Notes under the pieces: model-generated
The model's input: only the letters and a program-made list of their open reading frames with translations
Told to the model about the DNA's origin: nothing
Databases searched by the model: none
Shown here: piece after piece, positions 9,941 through 19,988 of the stretch
Position numbering within the stretch: the stretch's first letter is position 1
Layout of the letters: the number at the start of each line of letters is the position of its first letter
Assembly (NCBI GenBank): GCA_964035015.1
Contig: OZ036002.1
Span: forward strand, 11,682,199-11,746,198
DNA: 64,000 bases
Direction of reading: 5' to 3'
Origin: Corallium rubrum
Lineage: Eukaryota > Cnidaria > Anthozoa > Scleralcyonacea > Coralliidae
Program-made: the position numbers and the translations under genes

Positions 9941-10084
9941 CTGCAGAATTCCCCAACACAGGGGCTAAGGCCCCCGAGAGGGGGGCTTTTCAAAATTTGA
10001 ACGTCTACTGTAGAATAGCTTTTTCCATCTTCTCCGCGTGAAATTATCGCAATAACCGACAAGCTACAGCATCTATTTTCATGC

Positions 10085-10200
10085 TATGAATAAGGAAAAA
10101 TTAAAAGTAACGAGTCCCTGAAAGTAGCAACACCCAAAAAGTAGCGGCACTCCAAAAGTAACAATGCATCTAAATGCATCTAAAGTTGCGGCACCCTGAA
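10085..10200. repeat. Second gtagcggcacc minisatellite block (possible 3' LTR piece)
   Basis: The same words as at 660-1115 appear here (aaagtagcaacaccc, aaagtagcggcactcc). Their place downstream of RNase H fits a 3' LTR fragment of the gypsy relic. Confidence 0.4.
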
Positions 10201-10204
10201 TGAA

Positions 10205-10356
10205 CATCCATACATGTTTAATACTGAATGTTCTAGGTAATTATGGTGAAGGAAAATTTCGAGGGTAGAATATATACATCATAATTTAATTATTATTATT
10301 ATTATTATTATTATTATTTTCTTTTTTATGTTTATTTACTAATGGGCGAAGTATAA

Positions 10357-10423
<67 letters not shown>

Positions 10424-10565
10424 GACCAAACCGAGACCAGTTGCGATAAATGCAACATCAAGGCCTTCCGGCTAGGAATTGAACCCACGACCCTGCGATG
10501 CTAGTGCAGTACTCTGACTACTCACTTAGCTATGGAAGCTGCATGCCAAGAGCCTGGCCACGAGT
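10205..10565 (-). mobile_element. tRNA-derived SINE, reverse, expanded by microsatellites
   Basis: Read on the minus strand, the A-box and B-box head lies near 10,440-10,560 (B box as ggaattgaacccac on the plus strand) and the tail words (ggtgaaggaaaatttcgag) near 10,240. The body between them is swollen by (ATT)n at 10,278-10,317 and (AAAT)n at 10,357-10,422. Confidence 0.75.
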
Positions 10566-10594
10566 TATGTATATATAATGTGGTATATATACAG

Positions 10595-10795
10595 AACTCG
10601 TGGCCAAGCTCTTGGCAACGGCTTCCTTAGCTCAGTGATCAGAGCACTTCACTAGCATCGCAGGTTCAATCCCGCTTTGGTCTTATAATGTATTTATTCT
10701 ACACTCGAAATTTTCCTTCGCCGTAATTACCTATAGAACATTCAGTTCACAGTAATCGAGTTAAATGCCAAATATTACTTGTAGTATACCCATGT
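10595..10795 (+). mobile_element. tRNA-derived SINE, forward
   Basis: The head has ggccaagctcttggcaacgg, A box tagctcagtgatc and B box aggttcaatcccg, followed by the shared body and the tail ending aatcgagttaaatgcc. It stands head to head with the preceding SINE, about 30 bp apart, so the two together form a large inverted repeat. Confidence 0.8.
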
Positions 10796-10796
10796 T

Positions 10797-10850
10797 TAGC
10801 CTGCATGCAGACTTTCCCGGTTCCCGAAGTCTGCACGCAGGCTAACCCAT
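10797..10850. repeat. Short perfect-stem hairpin
   Basis: The words tagcctgcatgcagactt and aagtctgcacgcaggcta pair around an 11-base loop. It is probably a miniature palindromic element. The following 1.1 kb (10,850-11,880) shows no gene that I can support. Confidence 0.55.
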
Positions 10851-11884
10851 GTTTTATATTACTCTTGACTTCATACGAATGTATATGTAAAACGACGAGT
10901 TGTTAATTCACACCAATCGTACAACGCGTACTGGCACTTGTAAATTCACTATATATGCTAGAAATACATGAACGCAACAACCCCTCGCCCGCTTTTACAT
11001 GCTTTTTTGAAACATCACCCACCCACCCCCTGATTAAAATAAGCACTCCTGATATACAGCCAATATAAAAACAAACAGATATAAAAACAAATATTAAATC
11101 CTTGGGATAATTATAGAATTTATTGGATGTTGGATGACAAAACTGATTTAAATCATTTAATGAAAGTTGAACATATCAGAGCAAAACTTAGATTTCATTT
11201 GTAAAAATTATATTGTTTTTTAATAGGTTTCAAAAGGGATTATTTTTAGCAAGCCTTTAAATGGCTTCCCCATGCAATAAATGTTTTGCAAAGGCAGAAT
11301 TAAAAGTTAGCAGACAGTTCAAAAATTACATTCATAATAGAGTCTGAGATAAAAACAATTCAGTAGAATGGGATTCCAGAAAGAAGTATTAAACAGACAA
11401 CGTTTCAGTCGAAAATTTGGAAATACAGCCAATAAATTAAAACCGACAAAGCCTATGAGTATTTTTAATAATAAAAAGTGCATGAAAAGATCACGTCCAC
11501 ATATTAAGCCTATTCAGGTAGTGTTTTAAGTTAGCTTTTAATAGTTAAGCTGACTTATGGTTTAGACGAGCGAAGGGAAAGCACGAAAACATGAAGCTGT
11601 ATATTGTTTTAGGACATAAGGACAAAATACAAATCCTCTACCGTTAACTTAAAATGATTTTGAGACCACTGAGTGACCACAACCACTGCAATTCAGATCG
11701 AGTTTTTGTTTACCATATGGCGTTTGCTTTCTTCAGGTTCTCTGGTTTCGCTTCAAGATATATTAAACTGGCTGTTTGTATCCTTTTCTTCGTTGTTCTC
11801 TTTTAATTTAAGTAGAGCAGGCTCTATTTCGTTAAACGAAAGCAAAATACTGACAGATCTATATTATAGATTTGTATATTTATA

Positions 11885-11892
11885 TTATATAG

Positions 11893-11967
<75 letters not shown>

Positions 11968-12021
11968 TAATATTGGGCATTTCACTCGATTACATAGCAT
12001 GTTCTAAATACTTAGAACATG

Positions 12022-12059
<38 letters not shown>

Positions 12060-12060
12060 T
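11885..12060. repeat. (AT)n arrays around a SINE tail fragment
   Basis: Two long AT runs (about 11,897-11,965 and 12,022-12,058) flank gtaatattgggcatttcact and an inverted copy of tagaacatgctat, which are SINE tail words. This is a mutational hotspot, not a gene. Confidence 0.8.
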
Positions 12061-12299
12061 GTATATATAGGTCGCCTCAAAACTGCATGTCTGGGTAAGC
12101 ATTTCTAACGACATTGTATACTGTTTGATTCTTTAGTTGACTATCTCTATATTATATATACGTACGCTTTTATGACATCTATTGCACGTGGTAAGTCTGG
12201 TCTGACTTTTATTGGATATCCTACCAAATAAATAGCACAAAACAAAAGGACAATCCGAGTATCTTTAACCGCCGGTGTAATTCTTCGAAAAAAAGTAAC

Positions 12300-12474
12300 A
12301 CCTCGTCAGTTAGAAAGACCCGATTTAATTCACATTTGTTGTTCGTTTGACATTTGAAATATTTTGTATATCAACAAACATAGTGGCCATCAAGACCGAC
12401 CGCATGGAGTTTGCATGAAATCGAGGCTAAGAAAAGATATCTCAAAAGTTGAATAATTCAAATATTCGCTCAAT
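12300..12474 (+). other. Leader of the BEL/Pao relic (possible primer-binding site)
   Basis: The leader before the gag ATG holds tggccatcaagaccgaccg at about 12,382, which begins with TGG as a primer-binding site would. An LTR border could not be fixed because no second LTR is present. Confidence 0.25.
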
Positions 12475-13398
12475 ATGCCAGCGAAAGTTGATGTTAAAAC
12501 ACTTCTTGGAAAAAGAGATAATGCAATTCATGCTCTTAAAGAACTGTTTGAAGAATTTGAGACAATCTTTGCAATAGAACCACAATTGGAAAGATTAGAG
12601 AGTACATTTAACCTAATCGAATCAAAGTACAGGAGTATCAAGAAACAACAAGAAACCATTGCAGACAGGTTGGTTGAAGAAGGCGCTACTGGTGAGGATG
12701 AATCAACATTGGCCAATAAAACAATTGGGGAAAAAGTAAAAACTGACTATTTACAAATAGTCAAAGTGTATACTGCCTACCAAAAGAAGATTCACCCCCC
12801 TGGAGCATCTCCTGGAAGTTCAGGAACTTTGTAAGCAATGACTTCTGCAGTAAAGCAAATGGCAGAAACCATGGGTTCAAAGTCAAAGGCAGTGGGCTCG
12901 AAAGACTACCAGTTCCATCGTGGGATGGAAGACGTAGATCATACTCCACCTGGAAAAAGGAATTTAATCATTGGATGACAAAATATTCCCAATTGCATCA
13001 TTTCAGGAAGGCAATGCCAAAAGGACTTTGGTGGACAGATCAAGTAAAAACTAGCAAGAATATCGATCGAGTTTGAGACATTTTTGATGTTGAGTTTGAA
13101 GACAAACGAAAGCTTATGGATGAACTGTTAGCTGGTGTCAACAATCAAAAATTAGTAAAAAGGGATTCCAAGTCACTCGTTATGCTACACTTATATCTGG
13201 CTATGTGAATGACATGGAGGATAATGACTGCTCTGTGTCGTCGTCCTCAGAAGCACCATCCTTTATGTCAAAACTTGATTCAAGAGACAATGCGACTTTG
13301 GCAGATAAATGAAAAGAAATGGAAGAGAAGAAAATGTCTAAAACCTTATTGATTGGTTACATCAAGAAGCATACTTCGGTCAAGAGGTAAGCAAGACA
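12475..13398 (+). pseudogene. gag: BEL/Pao gag remnant
   Basis: The frame from ATG 12,475 gives an alpha-helical N terminus (LLGKRDNAIHALKELFEEFE, then SKYRSIKKQQETIADRL), typical of Pao-type Gag. After a stop at 12,832 the reading moves to another frame at about 12,898 with LERLPVPSWDGRRRSYSTW, then KKEFNHWM and later FEDKRKLMDELL. That is the conserved DUF1759-like block of BEL/Pao Gag. Several stops follow, so the gene is dead. Confidence 0.75.
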
Positions 13399-14371
13399 TT
13401 GACGAAGAGAATGCTGAACGAAGTTCACGAGAAAGTTTTCACAAGAGGTCAGACAATCATGCCGTTAGCTCTGGAACACCTGAAGTTGAAACTACGTGTC
13501 CCCTTGGCTACCCGACAAAACATCTACTTGCTTGCATGTCCTTATTATCAAACCGCAACAGTGAACGAAATATGGGAAATTGTCAAGCAAAACAAAAGAT
13601 GCCGCAAGTGTCTGAAATCACATCACACCAATGATTGCAGAAAACCTGATGGCACTTCCTGTGATAAATGCAAGAAAAATCATCACCGATCTTTACATAA
13701 TGAGAAAAGAGATTCCTTGTTCTCGAATTTGAATCCAACTGCACTACCATTTCCCAGTCAAGTGACTCAAGACCAAAATACCACAGACAACCATAACATT
13801 CAAATGAATACTTCTTGCCAGAACAGAAAAGTTAAAACTGTGGTCGGAATGTGTCCAATCCAGAAAGTCAAAGTTAGGGATACAAATGGAGAGCTTGTTG
13901 AAGTCCTTGCGTTGTTAGATAGTGGGTCAAACACTAGTCTTCTGTCAAAAGGTGCAGCTGGAAAGTTAGGTTTAACTGGACCTAAAACTCATCTAACTAT
14001 GAATCTGGCTGGAGGAGAAAAGAGATCAGAAGTTGCTGAAACTTTCGAAATTACTGTTGTCTCATCTGTGGAGGGCGATATTGAGAAAACCTTACAGGTA
14101 TACACAGTCAGAAGACCTTGCAGCAATGCCAGGACAATATCAAGAAGGTCCATAGAGGGTTATCCTCATCTCAAGCCGATCTCGGATAAACTGCACTTAT
14201 CTGGTGGTGCGGTGGATCTCCTACTTGGAACTGATTTTGCTGATGCATTTGTCGATGTCCACACCATAATGGGCGTATCTGGAGAACCTATTGCCAAGAG
14301 GAACTGTTTTGGATGGAACGCCTTGGGACAACTGGATCCAAAGTCGATGAACAGCTCAGTCGATGAACAGC
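13399..14371 (+). pseudogene. pol: BEL/Pao zinc knuckle and aspartic protease, truncated
   Basis: An open frame carries two knuckles, CRKCLKSHHTNDC and CDKCKKNHHRSLH, then an A17-type retropepsin with the active-site motif ALLDSGSNTSLLS. The post-protease region follows (LLLGTDFADAF, NCFGWNALGQL). Reverse transcriptase should come next, but homology stops at about 14,371, where a gypsy element begins on the other strand. The stop at 14,404-14,406 lies in that foreign sequence. Confidence 0.8.
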
Positions 14372-14720
14372 GTTTTTTCTTGTCAGATGTCGTAGTGGGG
14401 CAGTAGTTTTCGAATAGTTTTGTATGAAGCTGGCACTGTAGTTTGCCATTCCAAGAAAGGATCGAACTTCTGCGACTGATGTTGGAGGTGGTGCCTCTGT
14501 GAGGGCTTTTATCTTGTCTGTTGTGGGTGCCATGCCCTCAGCAGAGAACTTCATGCCAAAAAATTCGATTTCGGTTTGGTTAAACTTGTATTTAGGTAGA
14601 CCCAATGTCAGTCCACAATCTTCAAATCTTTGTAGGACCTGGGCTAGGGCAGTATCATGCTCTTTTTGTGTCTTTCCATATACAATGGATGTCATCATAC
14701 AGGTTGTCTGCGTTGTCAAT
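14372..14720 (-). pseudogene. pol: Ty3/gypsy reverse transcriptase, palm to thumb, truncated
   Basis: The minus-strand frame reads IVYGKTQKEHDTALAQVL, GLTLGLPKYKFNQTEIEFFG and then EVRSFLGMANYSASFIQNYS, the usual RT end of gypsy Pol. It breaks off at NYSKTTAPLRHLTRKN, at the junction with the BEL/Pao relic. RNase H and integrase are missing. A frame shift near 14,685 separates it from the preceding RT block. Confidence 0.8.
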
Positions 14721-15365
14721 ATCTACTAATGTTTGTGAAATTTCTTGGTGAAATAGTTCTGCTGCTGAGTTTGTTCCAAAGTTCAATCGTTTGAAACGTC
14801 GTAGTCCACGGTGAGTGTAGAATGTTGTCATGTATCGAGACTCTGTGGTTAGTTCTAACTGCATGTAACCCTGTTTCATGTCAAGTTTGGTGAAATGTTT
14901 AGCTCCATTCAGCTTGTATCTCAGTTCTTCCAGTGTTGGTATAACATGTCTTGTGCGTTTGATGGCTGCGTTGGCAGTTGTCATGTCAATGTTCATGTGA
15001 AGCTGTGATGGATCAGCTTTTGGTGTCAACACGACGTTGGAGATCCACTCTGTTGGGCCTTCTACCGGTTCTATGATATCTGCATCCTCCAGTTCCTGAA
15101 TAATTTCCTCGAACTGCTCCCTCTTTGAAAATGGGATCCTTCGTTGTGGTTGTATTTTTGGTTTGACGGTCTTGTCAATAATTAGTTCCACTTGGCGATA
15201 TTTGTGTTTTCCAATGCCCAGAAACACGTTTTGATGTTTGTCGACAATGTGCTGGACAACATATTCTGATGTGGAGTGCTGTTGATGTAGGTGGTTAACA
15301 TACTTGGTGGCTTTGGATAGTGGTGTCAGTTGCTTGGCCATTGCTGTATATGGTAGGTGTTTCAC
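14655..15365 (-). pseudogene. pol: Ty3/gypsy reverse transcriptase, fingers and palm
   Basis: The conserved RT blocks appear in order: FSKREQFEEIIQELEDADII, TEWISNVVLTPKAD, TRHVIPTLEELRYKLNGAKH, FTKLDMKQGYMQLEL (first catalytic Asp) and FKRLNFGTNSAAELFHQ. The region of the catalytic DD pair reads NLYDDIHC, after which the frame shifts. It joins the protease frame near 15,362 by another frame change. Confidence 0.8.
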
Positions 15366-16204
15366 TTCGGCTGGAGTCTGTTGTTGAGATGGTGGGGATT
15401 GCTTTTAGCATCTTTCTGTTGCAGAAGTTCATTTACATCAATTTTGAGAATGTTCAGATCAAATGCATTGTATTTGCCAAGTATTGGTATTGATGTAGAG
15501 TTTTCGGTAACATAAAATGTGCTTTCTACTTGTTGGCCATTGGCTCGAATTGTTGTTCTGAACCGCCCTTTCACTGGTATTGGCTTAGAACCATATGGTT
15601 TCAATTTTGCATTTGTGTTTCGCAAAGGTGGTCTTTTGTTTAATGCTTTATATGTTGCAAAACCCATAATGTGGACTTCTGCACCCGAGTCTACTTGTAC
15701 TTGTACCCTCTGGTCTTGTAACTTGACGGTTACCTTGGTTTCATACTCTGAAGGTCGTGGAGATGTTGTTGCTGTATCAGTGGTCACTTTGTCTAGCTTA
15801 AAGGTAAGTTGGTCAAACTTGTATGTAGCTTGTGGATCTTCATCATCACTGCCTTGCCGTAGAAGCTGTTCGACTGGTTTGTATGGTTTGGACTGACAGA
15901 CCACTGCGAAATGCCCTCTTTTCCTGCATTTGTTGCATGTGGCTCCTCGTGCCTTACATTTCCCTTGATGTGGTGTTTGTTGTCCACAATACTTGCAAAC
16001 CTCCACGGTACTTTTGTTCCTTTGGTGTTGTTGATCTTTTGACTCCCCGCGATACACTGGTATTTTGTCTCCCTTTGACTGAAATTGCTGTTTGGACACG
16101 TTATTCACTTCAGCTGGTTCCACTGTATTTTGTTTCATGAAGGTTATCTCTCGTTGTGTGAGCTCTATTGCCCTGGCGTTGTCTATGACTGTTTTCAAGT
16201 CCAT
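15362..16204 (-). pseudogene. Ty3/gypsy nucleocapsid and protease
   Basis: This open frame has two zinc knuckles, CKYCGQQTPHQGKC and CNKCRKRGHFAVVC, followed by a retropepsin active site VQVDSGAEVHIMG and ending near LQPK. The order Gag knuckle then protease is normal for gypsy. It is the longest intact frame of this relic. Confidence 0.8.
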
Positions 16205-16215
16205 ATCCTTTGCTA

Positions 16216-16790
16216 TTATGTACCCTTGCAGTTTTCTGACGGTGTGTGTAAGGTGACTACAAGCTTGATAGCCTCATCTAATGTCATTTTGTTGAACTCA
16301 CAGTCCTTGCCTTTTGTTCTTAGTCTAGTGATCCAGTGGTCATGAGTTTCCTCAGGAGAGGTCGGCTTGGAGCAGAAAAATCTGTAACGATCGGCTGTCA
16401 AATGAAAAGTGGGTTGTTAAGGCTTCCTTTGCTTGTTCATACGTGTCGTCTGCTCTAGTCTAGTGATCCAGTGGTCATGAGTTTCCTCAGGAGAAGTCGG
16501 CTTGGAGCAGAAAAATCTGTAACGATCGGCTGTCAAATGAAAAGTGGGTTGTTAAGGCTTCCTTTGCTTGTTCATACGTGTCGTCTGCTACAGTCAGAGT
16601 AGAGAAAATTTCCCTAAGCGAGGGCCCTCCAACGGTGAGAAGTGCTGCTTTCTTTTTCGATTTTCCTTCCTCTGGGTCTGTTACTCCCTCAAAATCTAGT
16701 ACTAGTTCAAAGTTTTCCAGCCATTCTTTCCATCGACGATCGAGGTTTTTCCCCAAATCCGTGAGTTACTCTGGTTTGAACTAAGGCACA
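16216..16790 (-). pseudogene. gag: Ty3/gypsy gag, frameshifted, with internal duplication
   Basis: The N-terminal part at 16,487-16,756 reads RRWKEWLENFELVLDFEGV and later LTVADDTYEQAKEALTTHF. The next part at 16,216-16,401 reads TADRYRFFCSKPTSPEETHD and then WITRLRTKGKDCEFNKM. Both are standard gypsy Gag segments. They are in different frames, and a 135-bp stretch is repeated between them. Confidence 0.75.
16321..16590. repeat. 135-bp tandem duplication inside gypsy gag
   Basis: The stretch from tagtctagtgatccagtggt to gtgtcgtctgct occurs at 16,321-16,455 and again at 16,456-16,590, almost unchanged. Near-identity indicates a recent tandem duplication. Confidence 0.85.
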
Positions 16791-17052
16791 CATGATTTAA
16801 TACTCGTTAGTATTGCCGTCGCCATCCCTGCGGACTGTGCTCGTGTAAATCCCTTCGATTTGTTGTGACAAGATGGCGGCGTTCAACCTTAACCTCTCGT
16901 TCTGGGTACGTAAATAATGTGTTGAATACTGTATCCTACTTGCTCAAAAGCGGCGGTAATGATACTTCTCTTGCTTGTGAACTTAGCTGTATAATATCTA
17001 GCTTAAAATCTCATCTTCGTCCCCATTTGAACAGTCTAATATGCCACGGTTA

Positions 17053-17319
17053 CAGCGGATTCAGGTTGACCGTTTAACGGCAACATTTGTCCCGTTCGTT
17101 GCAACAGTTAATTAAGACGTTTCCAGGCAAAATGTCAGACGTTGCTGGGCGGGACTTACAACGTTCTGTCAAAAAATATCAGCGTAGCGTGTGGATTTAC
17201 TAAGAACTGGTAAGCCCCGCCCAGCAACGTCTGACATTTTGCCTGGAAACGTCGTATAATTAATCAGTTGCAACTAACGCGACAAATGTTGCCGTTAAAC
17301 GGTCAACCTGAATCCGCTG
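17053..17319. mobile_element. 267 bp palindromic MITE, TA target duplication
   Basis: Arms of about 110 bp (cagcggattcaggttgaccg inward, including gcaaaatgtcagacgttgct) are inverted and flanked by TA at 17,051-17,052 and 17,320-17,321. The element is non-coding and highly symmetrical. Upstream, 16,800-17,050 shows no supported gene. Confidence 0.75.
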
Positions 17320-17410
17320 TAAATCAACAGGTCTCTTAGTTCTAACACTCGTTTATTAGACGACCTTCTTCTGACAAACCGGATGTGACGCACAAACCGG
17401 ATATAACAAA

Positions 17411-19988
17411 TCTGATGGCCAGAAAAATACGAGAACAATTCGTAATGACCATAGACAATTAATATAATCAGATTGTGCTTTATTTGGTGTATATTCGTGA
17501 CAATGGCGTTTATGGAGGATTACTAATGGCGGATGGACATTCAAAATAGTTTTCAAGGACTATTCAAGTTCCTTCGGATTCGACGCATTTTATGTTACAA
17601 ATAATCGAACAAATCAGAAATGAATGGGTTATTTACAATAAAGAAGGATTTGGTTGTGCTGTGCAACGTGTGATTCGTTACAACTGGAGAAACGCGTGAG
17701 GTGAGAAATCAACATTTGTTATTTAGTGGTTAATGATTTCATTTCCCTCTCAAAATTTCCCATAATTTCTAACCTTGTGATGCATTTTCCATGGTTTAAT
17801 GTTTTGCATTCTGCAGTATTACTGCAAACTTCTAATTGTTGTGTGTAGCAATTATCTGGATCAATTAGTTACAACTATCATCCTTGGGTTTTTTCCAATT
17901 TTTTAACAAACACTCTTGTTTCCTTTTACTTACTGTACTTGTATCCCAAATTTTATAAAATTGTGAATAAAGCTAGCTTAAAATTTATTATTCAATAACA
18001 ATCTTGTATTTTTCTTTGTATTAAGGTGAATTCAAAATTGAAATAATTTATTGGATTGCTTCCAGAATCTATTGATAAATTTGGTATATAACTGGTCAAA
18101 TGTTCAAATATTTCTATTTTATCAGATAAAGTGTATTTCCTGTATGTATCCTCAATATATATGTAAATAAGGAACTTGAATAAAATCAAAATAGTTTATC
18201 TCAATATTGATATTGGTTACAAGCACTACTGTATTGACACTGATACAGGCGCATTCAATCAGGGCATTGTTAACATTTTAACATTGGCATTTTTGCAGTG
18301 AAGCACCCCCCCCCCTGCCAAGAAAACATCAACTTTGGCACATTTAGAGAGGGCATTAGAAAAGTTACTGTATGAAGGTAGACATGTGAATGAAGTTTAC
18401 CCAATAACCCTAACAGTTCTCCTCAAACTTACATCTACTATGACTCCATATAAACAGAAATGTTGAAATACAAATTAAAATATATTTCATTCCATAATTC
18501 GACAGTATATCCAACCTTACAAGTCTAACGTTTTGGGGCAAATCCATATGTTAAGCACCAGGGGGGGGCAACCATTGAGATATTGACTGATCGACATATC
18601 CCAACCCAGGGAAATTGACTTTCTTGACAAGCTCGAAGGATGGGATTTTTGACACGTAAAATAATCTTAACATTATATTTTAGCACTTGATATGACCCAC
18701 TGCAGGGGAATTTGATGATTTTTTCCAAAAAAAAGTCAATATCCCCATGGCTTAACATTGAACTATATTTCGATTCTTGTTACTAGTACTAACAAAACGT
18801 GAGCTATATATTACTGTAAAATCTTTGAGCGTGTTTATCCACGACTTTTTATGTTTGTATATTATGGCTATCTTAAGAATTCTTTGCTTTGTGTTGGTTC
18901 CCCGATTGTTGAAATACAGTATTTCGATTCGTTTAACATCAGTTGAGTGTTTTCAAACTTCGTTTATATAAAGTAGACTCGAGTAGACCACTTGATAAAC
19001 ATTCTCAAACAGGATGCAGTGTATTAAATTAGCCATTCCAATAAACTGCCTATATCTAACTTCCTCCTTTCGATTTATAATTTATATACATTATAGCCAG
19101 GAGACCCAGAAATAAATCGTTAAAATTGTCAAGCGTCATACGTCCTCACTTTAAATATAACTGCAAATAACAAACATTTATGCAGTAAAGACTTACCGTT
19201 TTATTATCATCTTTATCATCTCTCTCTGAAGACTAGTACTACCTCGAATAAACCAAACCTGCTGTAGCGTTTTATTAACTTGTTTTAAGACAGTAAAACG
19301 GCAAGCAAGAGGCGTACTCGGCGTTGTAAATCAACTGTAAACGTTCGAGACTTCGAGTTTCTTCTCTGATAGATTTCAGAAACCGTGCAGGTGTCTGCAA
19401 AATAATTATTGTGACAATACTCCATATATGGTACCGCCATTTGCAGTTGAGCTTGCAGCTTGCGTTAGCGCGTTGTTTCTGCGTTCGTTTCCAAGGGCAC
19501 AACGTGACGTTGCTAATTTGTTATGACCGTCGCCGTTGCCCTTTCTCTACCGTTTTCCGATATCTTATCAATAATGCTTCTCTTTAGGTCATGATAGAGC
19601 TTTCCCAACATTAGATGTCCGTCCGGCCTTGCTAAATCGTTTACTAGACATTTTTTTATAATATCTACTCGCCACGATCGCGAATAACAAATTAATCACT
19701 AATTGAAACCCTGTCAAAGCTCCGTAGCAACGTCACGTTGTGCCCTTGGAAACAATGCGTTGCGGTCCAATGAACGCAGAGTTTCAAACGATGAAACAAC
19801 GTTTTAATTTAGCAAGCTGCAAGCTCGACGGTAATTGTGGCAATATATGGAACAGGTTGGACGGCTGCCGCAAAGTATCATGGTCCTAACGCTAAAATCT
19901 GACCCAGACGAGGAATGAACTCTGCTCGGCGGACTTATTCGACTAGATGCACAAAAACTTTTGAAAACTCGTCACAGTTGATCCAGAA
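17411..19988. repeat. 2.57 kb tandem repeat, unit 1
   Basis: This is the first of four head-to-tail copies of an unidentified sequence. Landmarks in order are agaaaaatacgagaacaatt, a run of cytosines followed by ctgccaagaaaacatcaac, gtagactcgagtagaccact, and a long inverted repeat around aagggcacaacgtgacgttg. The spacing to the same landmark in unit 2 is 2,578 bp. No protein family is recognised. Short ORFs recur in each unit only because the units are near-identical. Confidence 0.85.
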
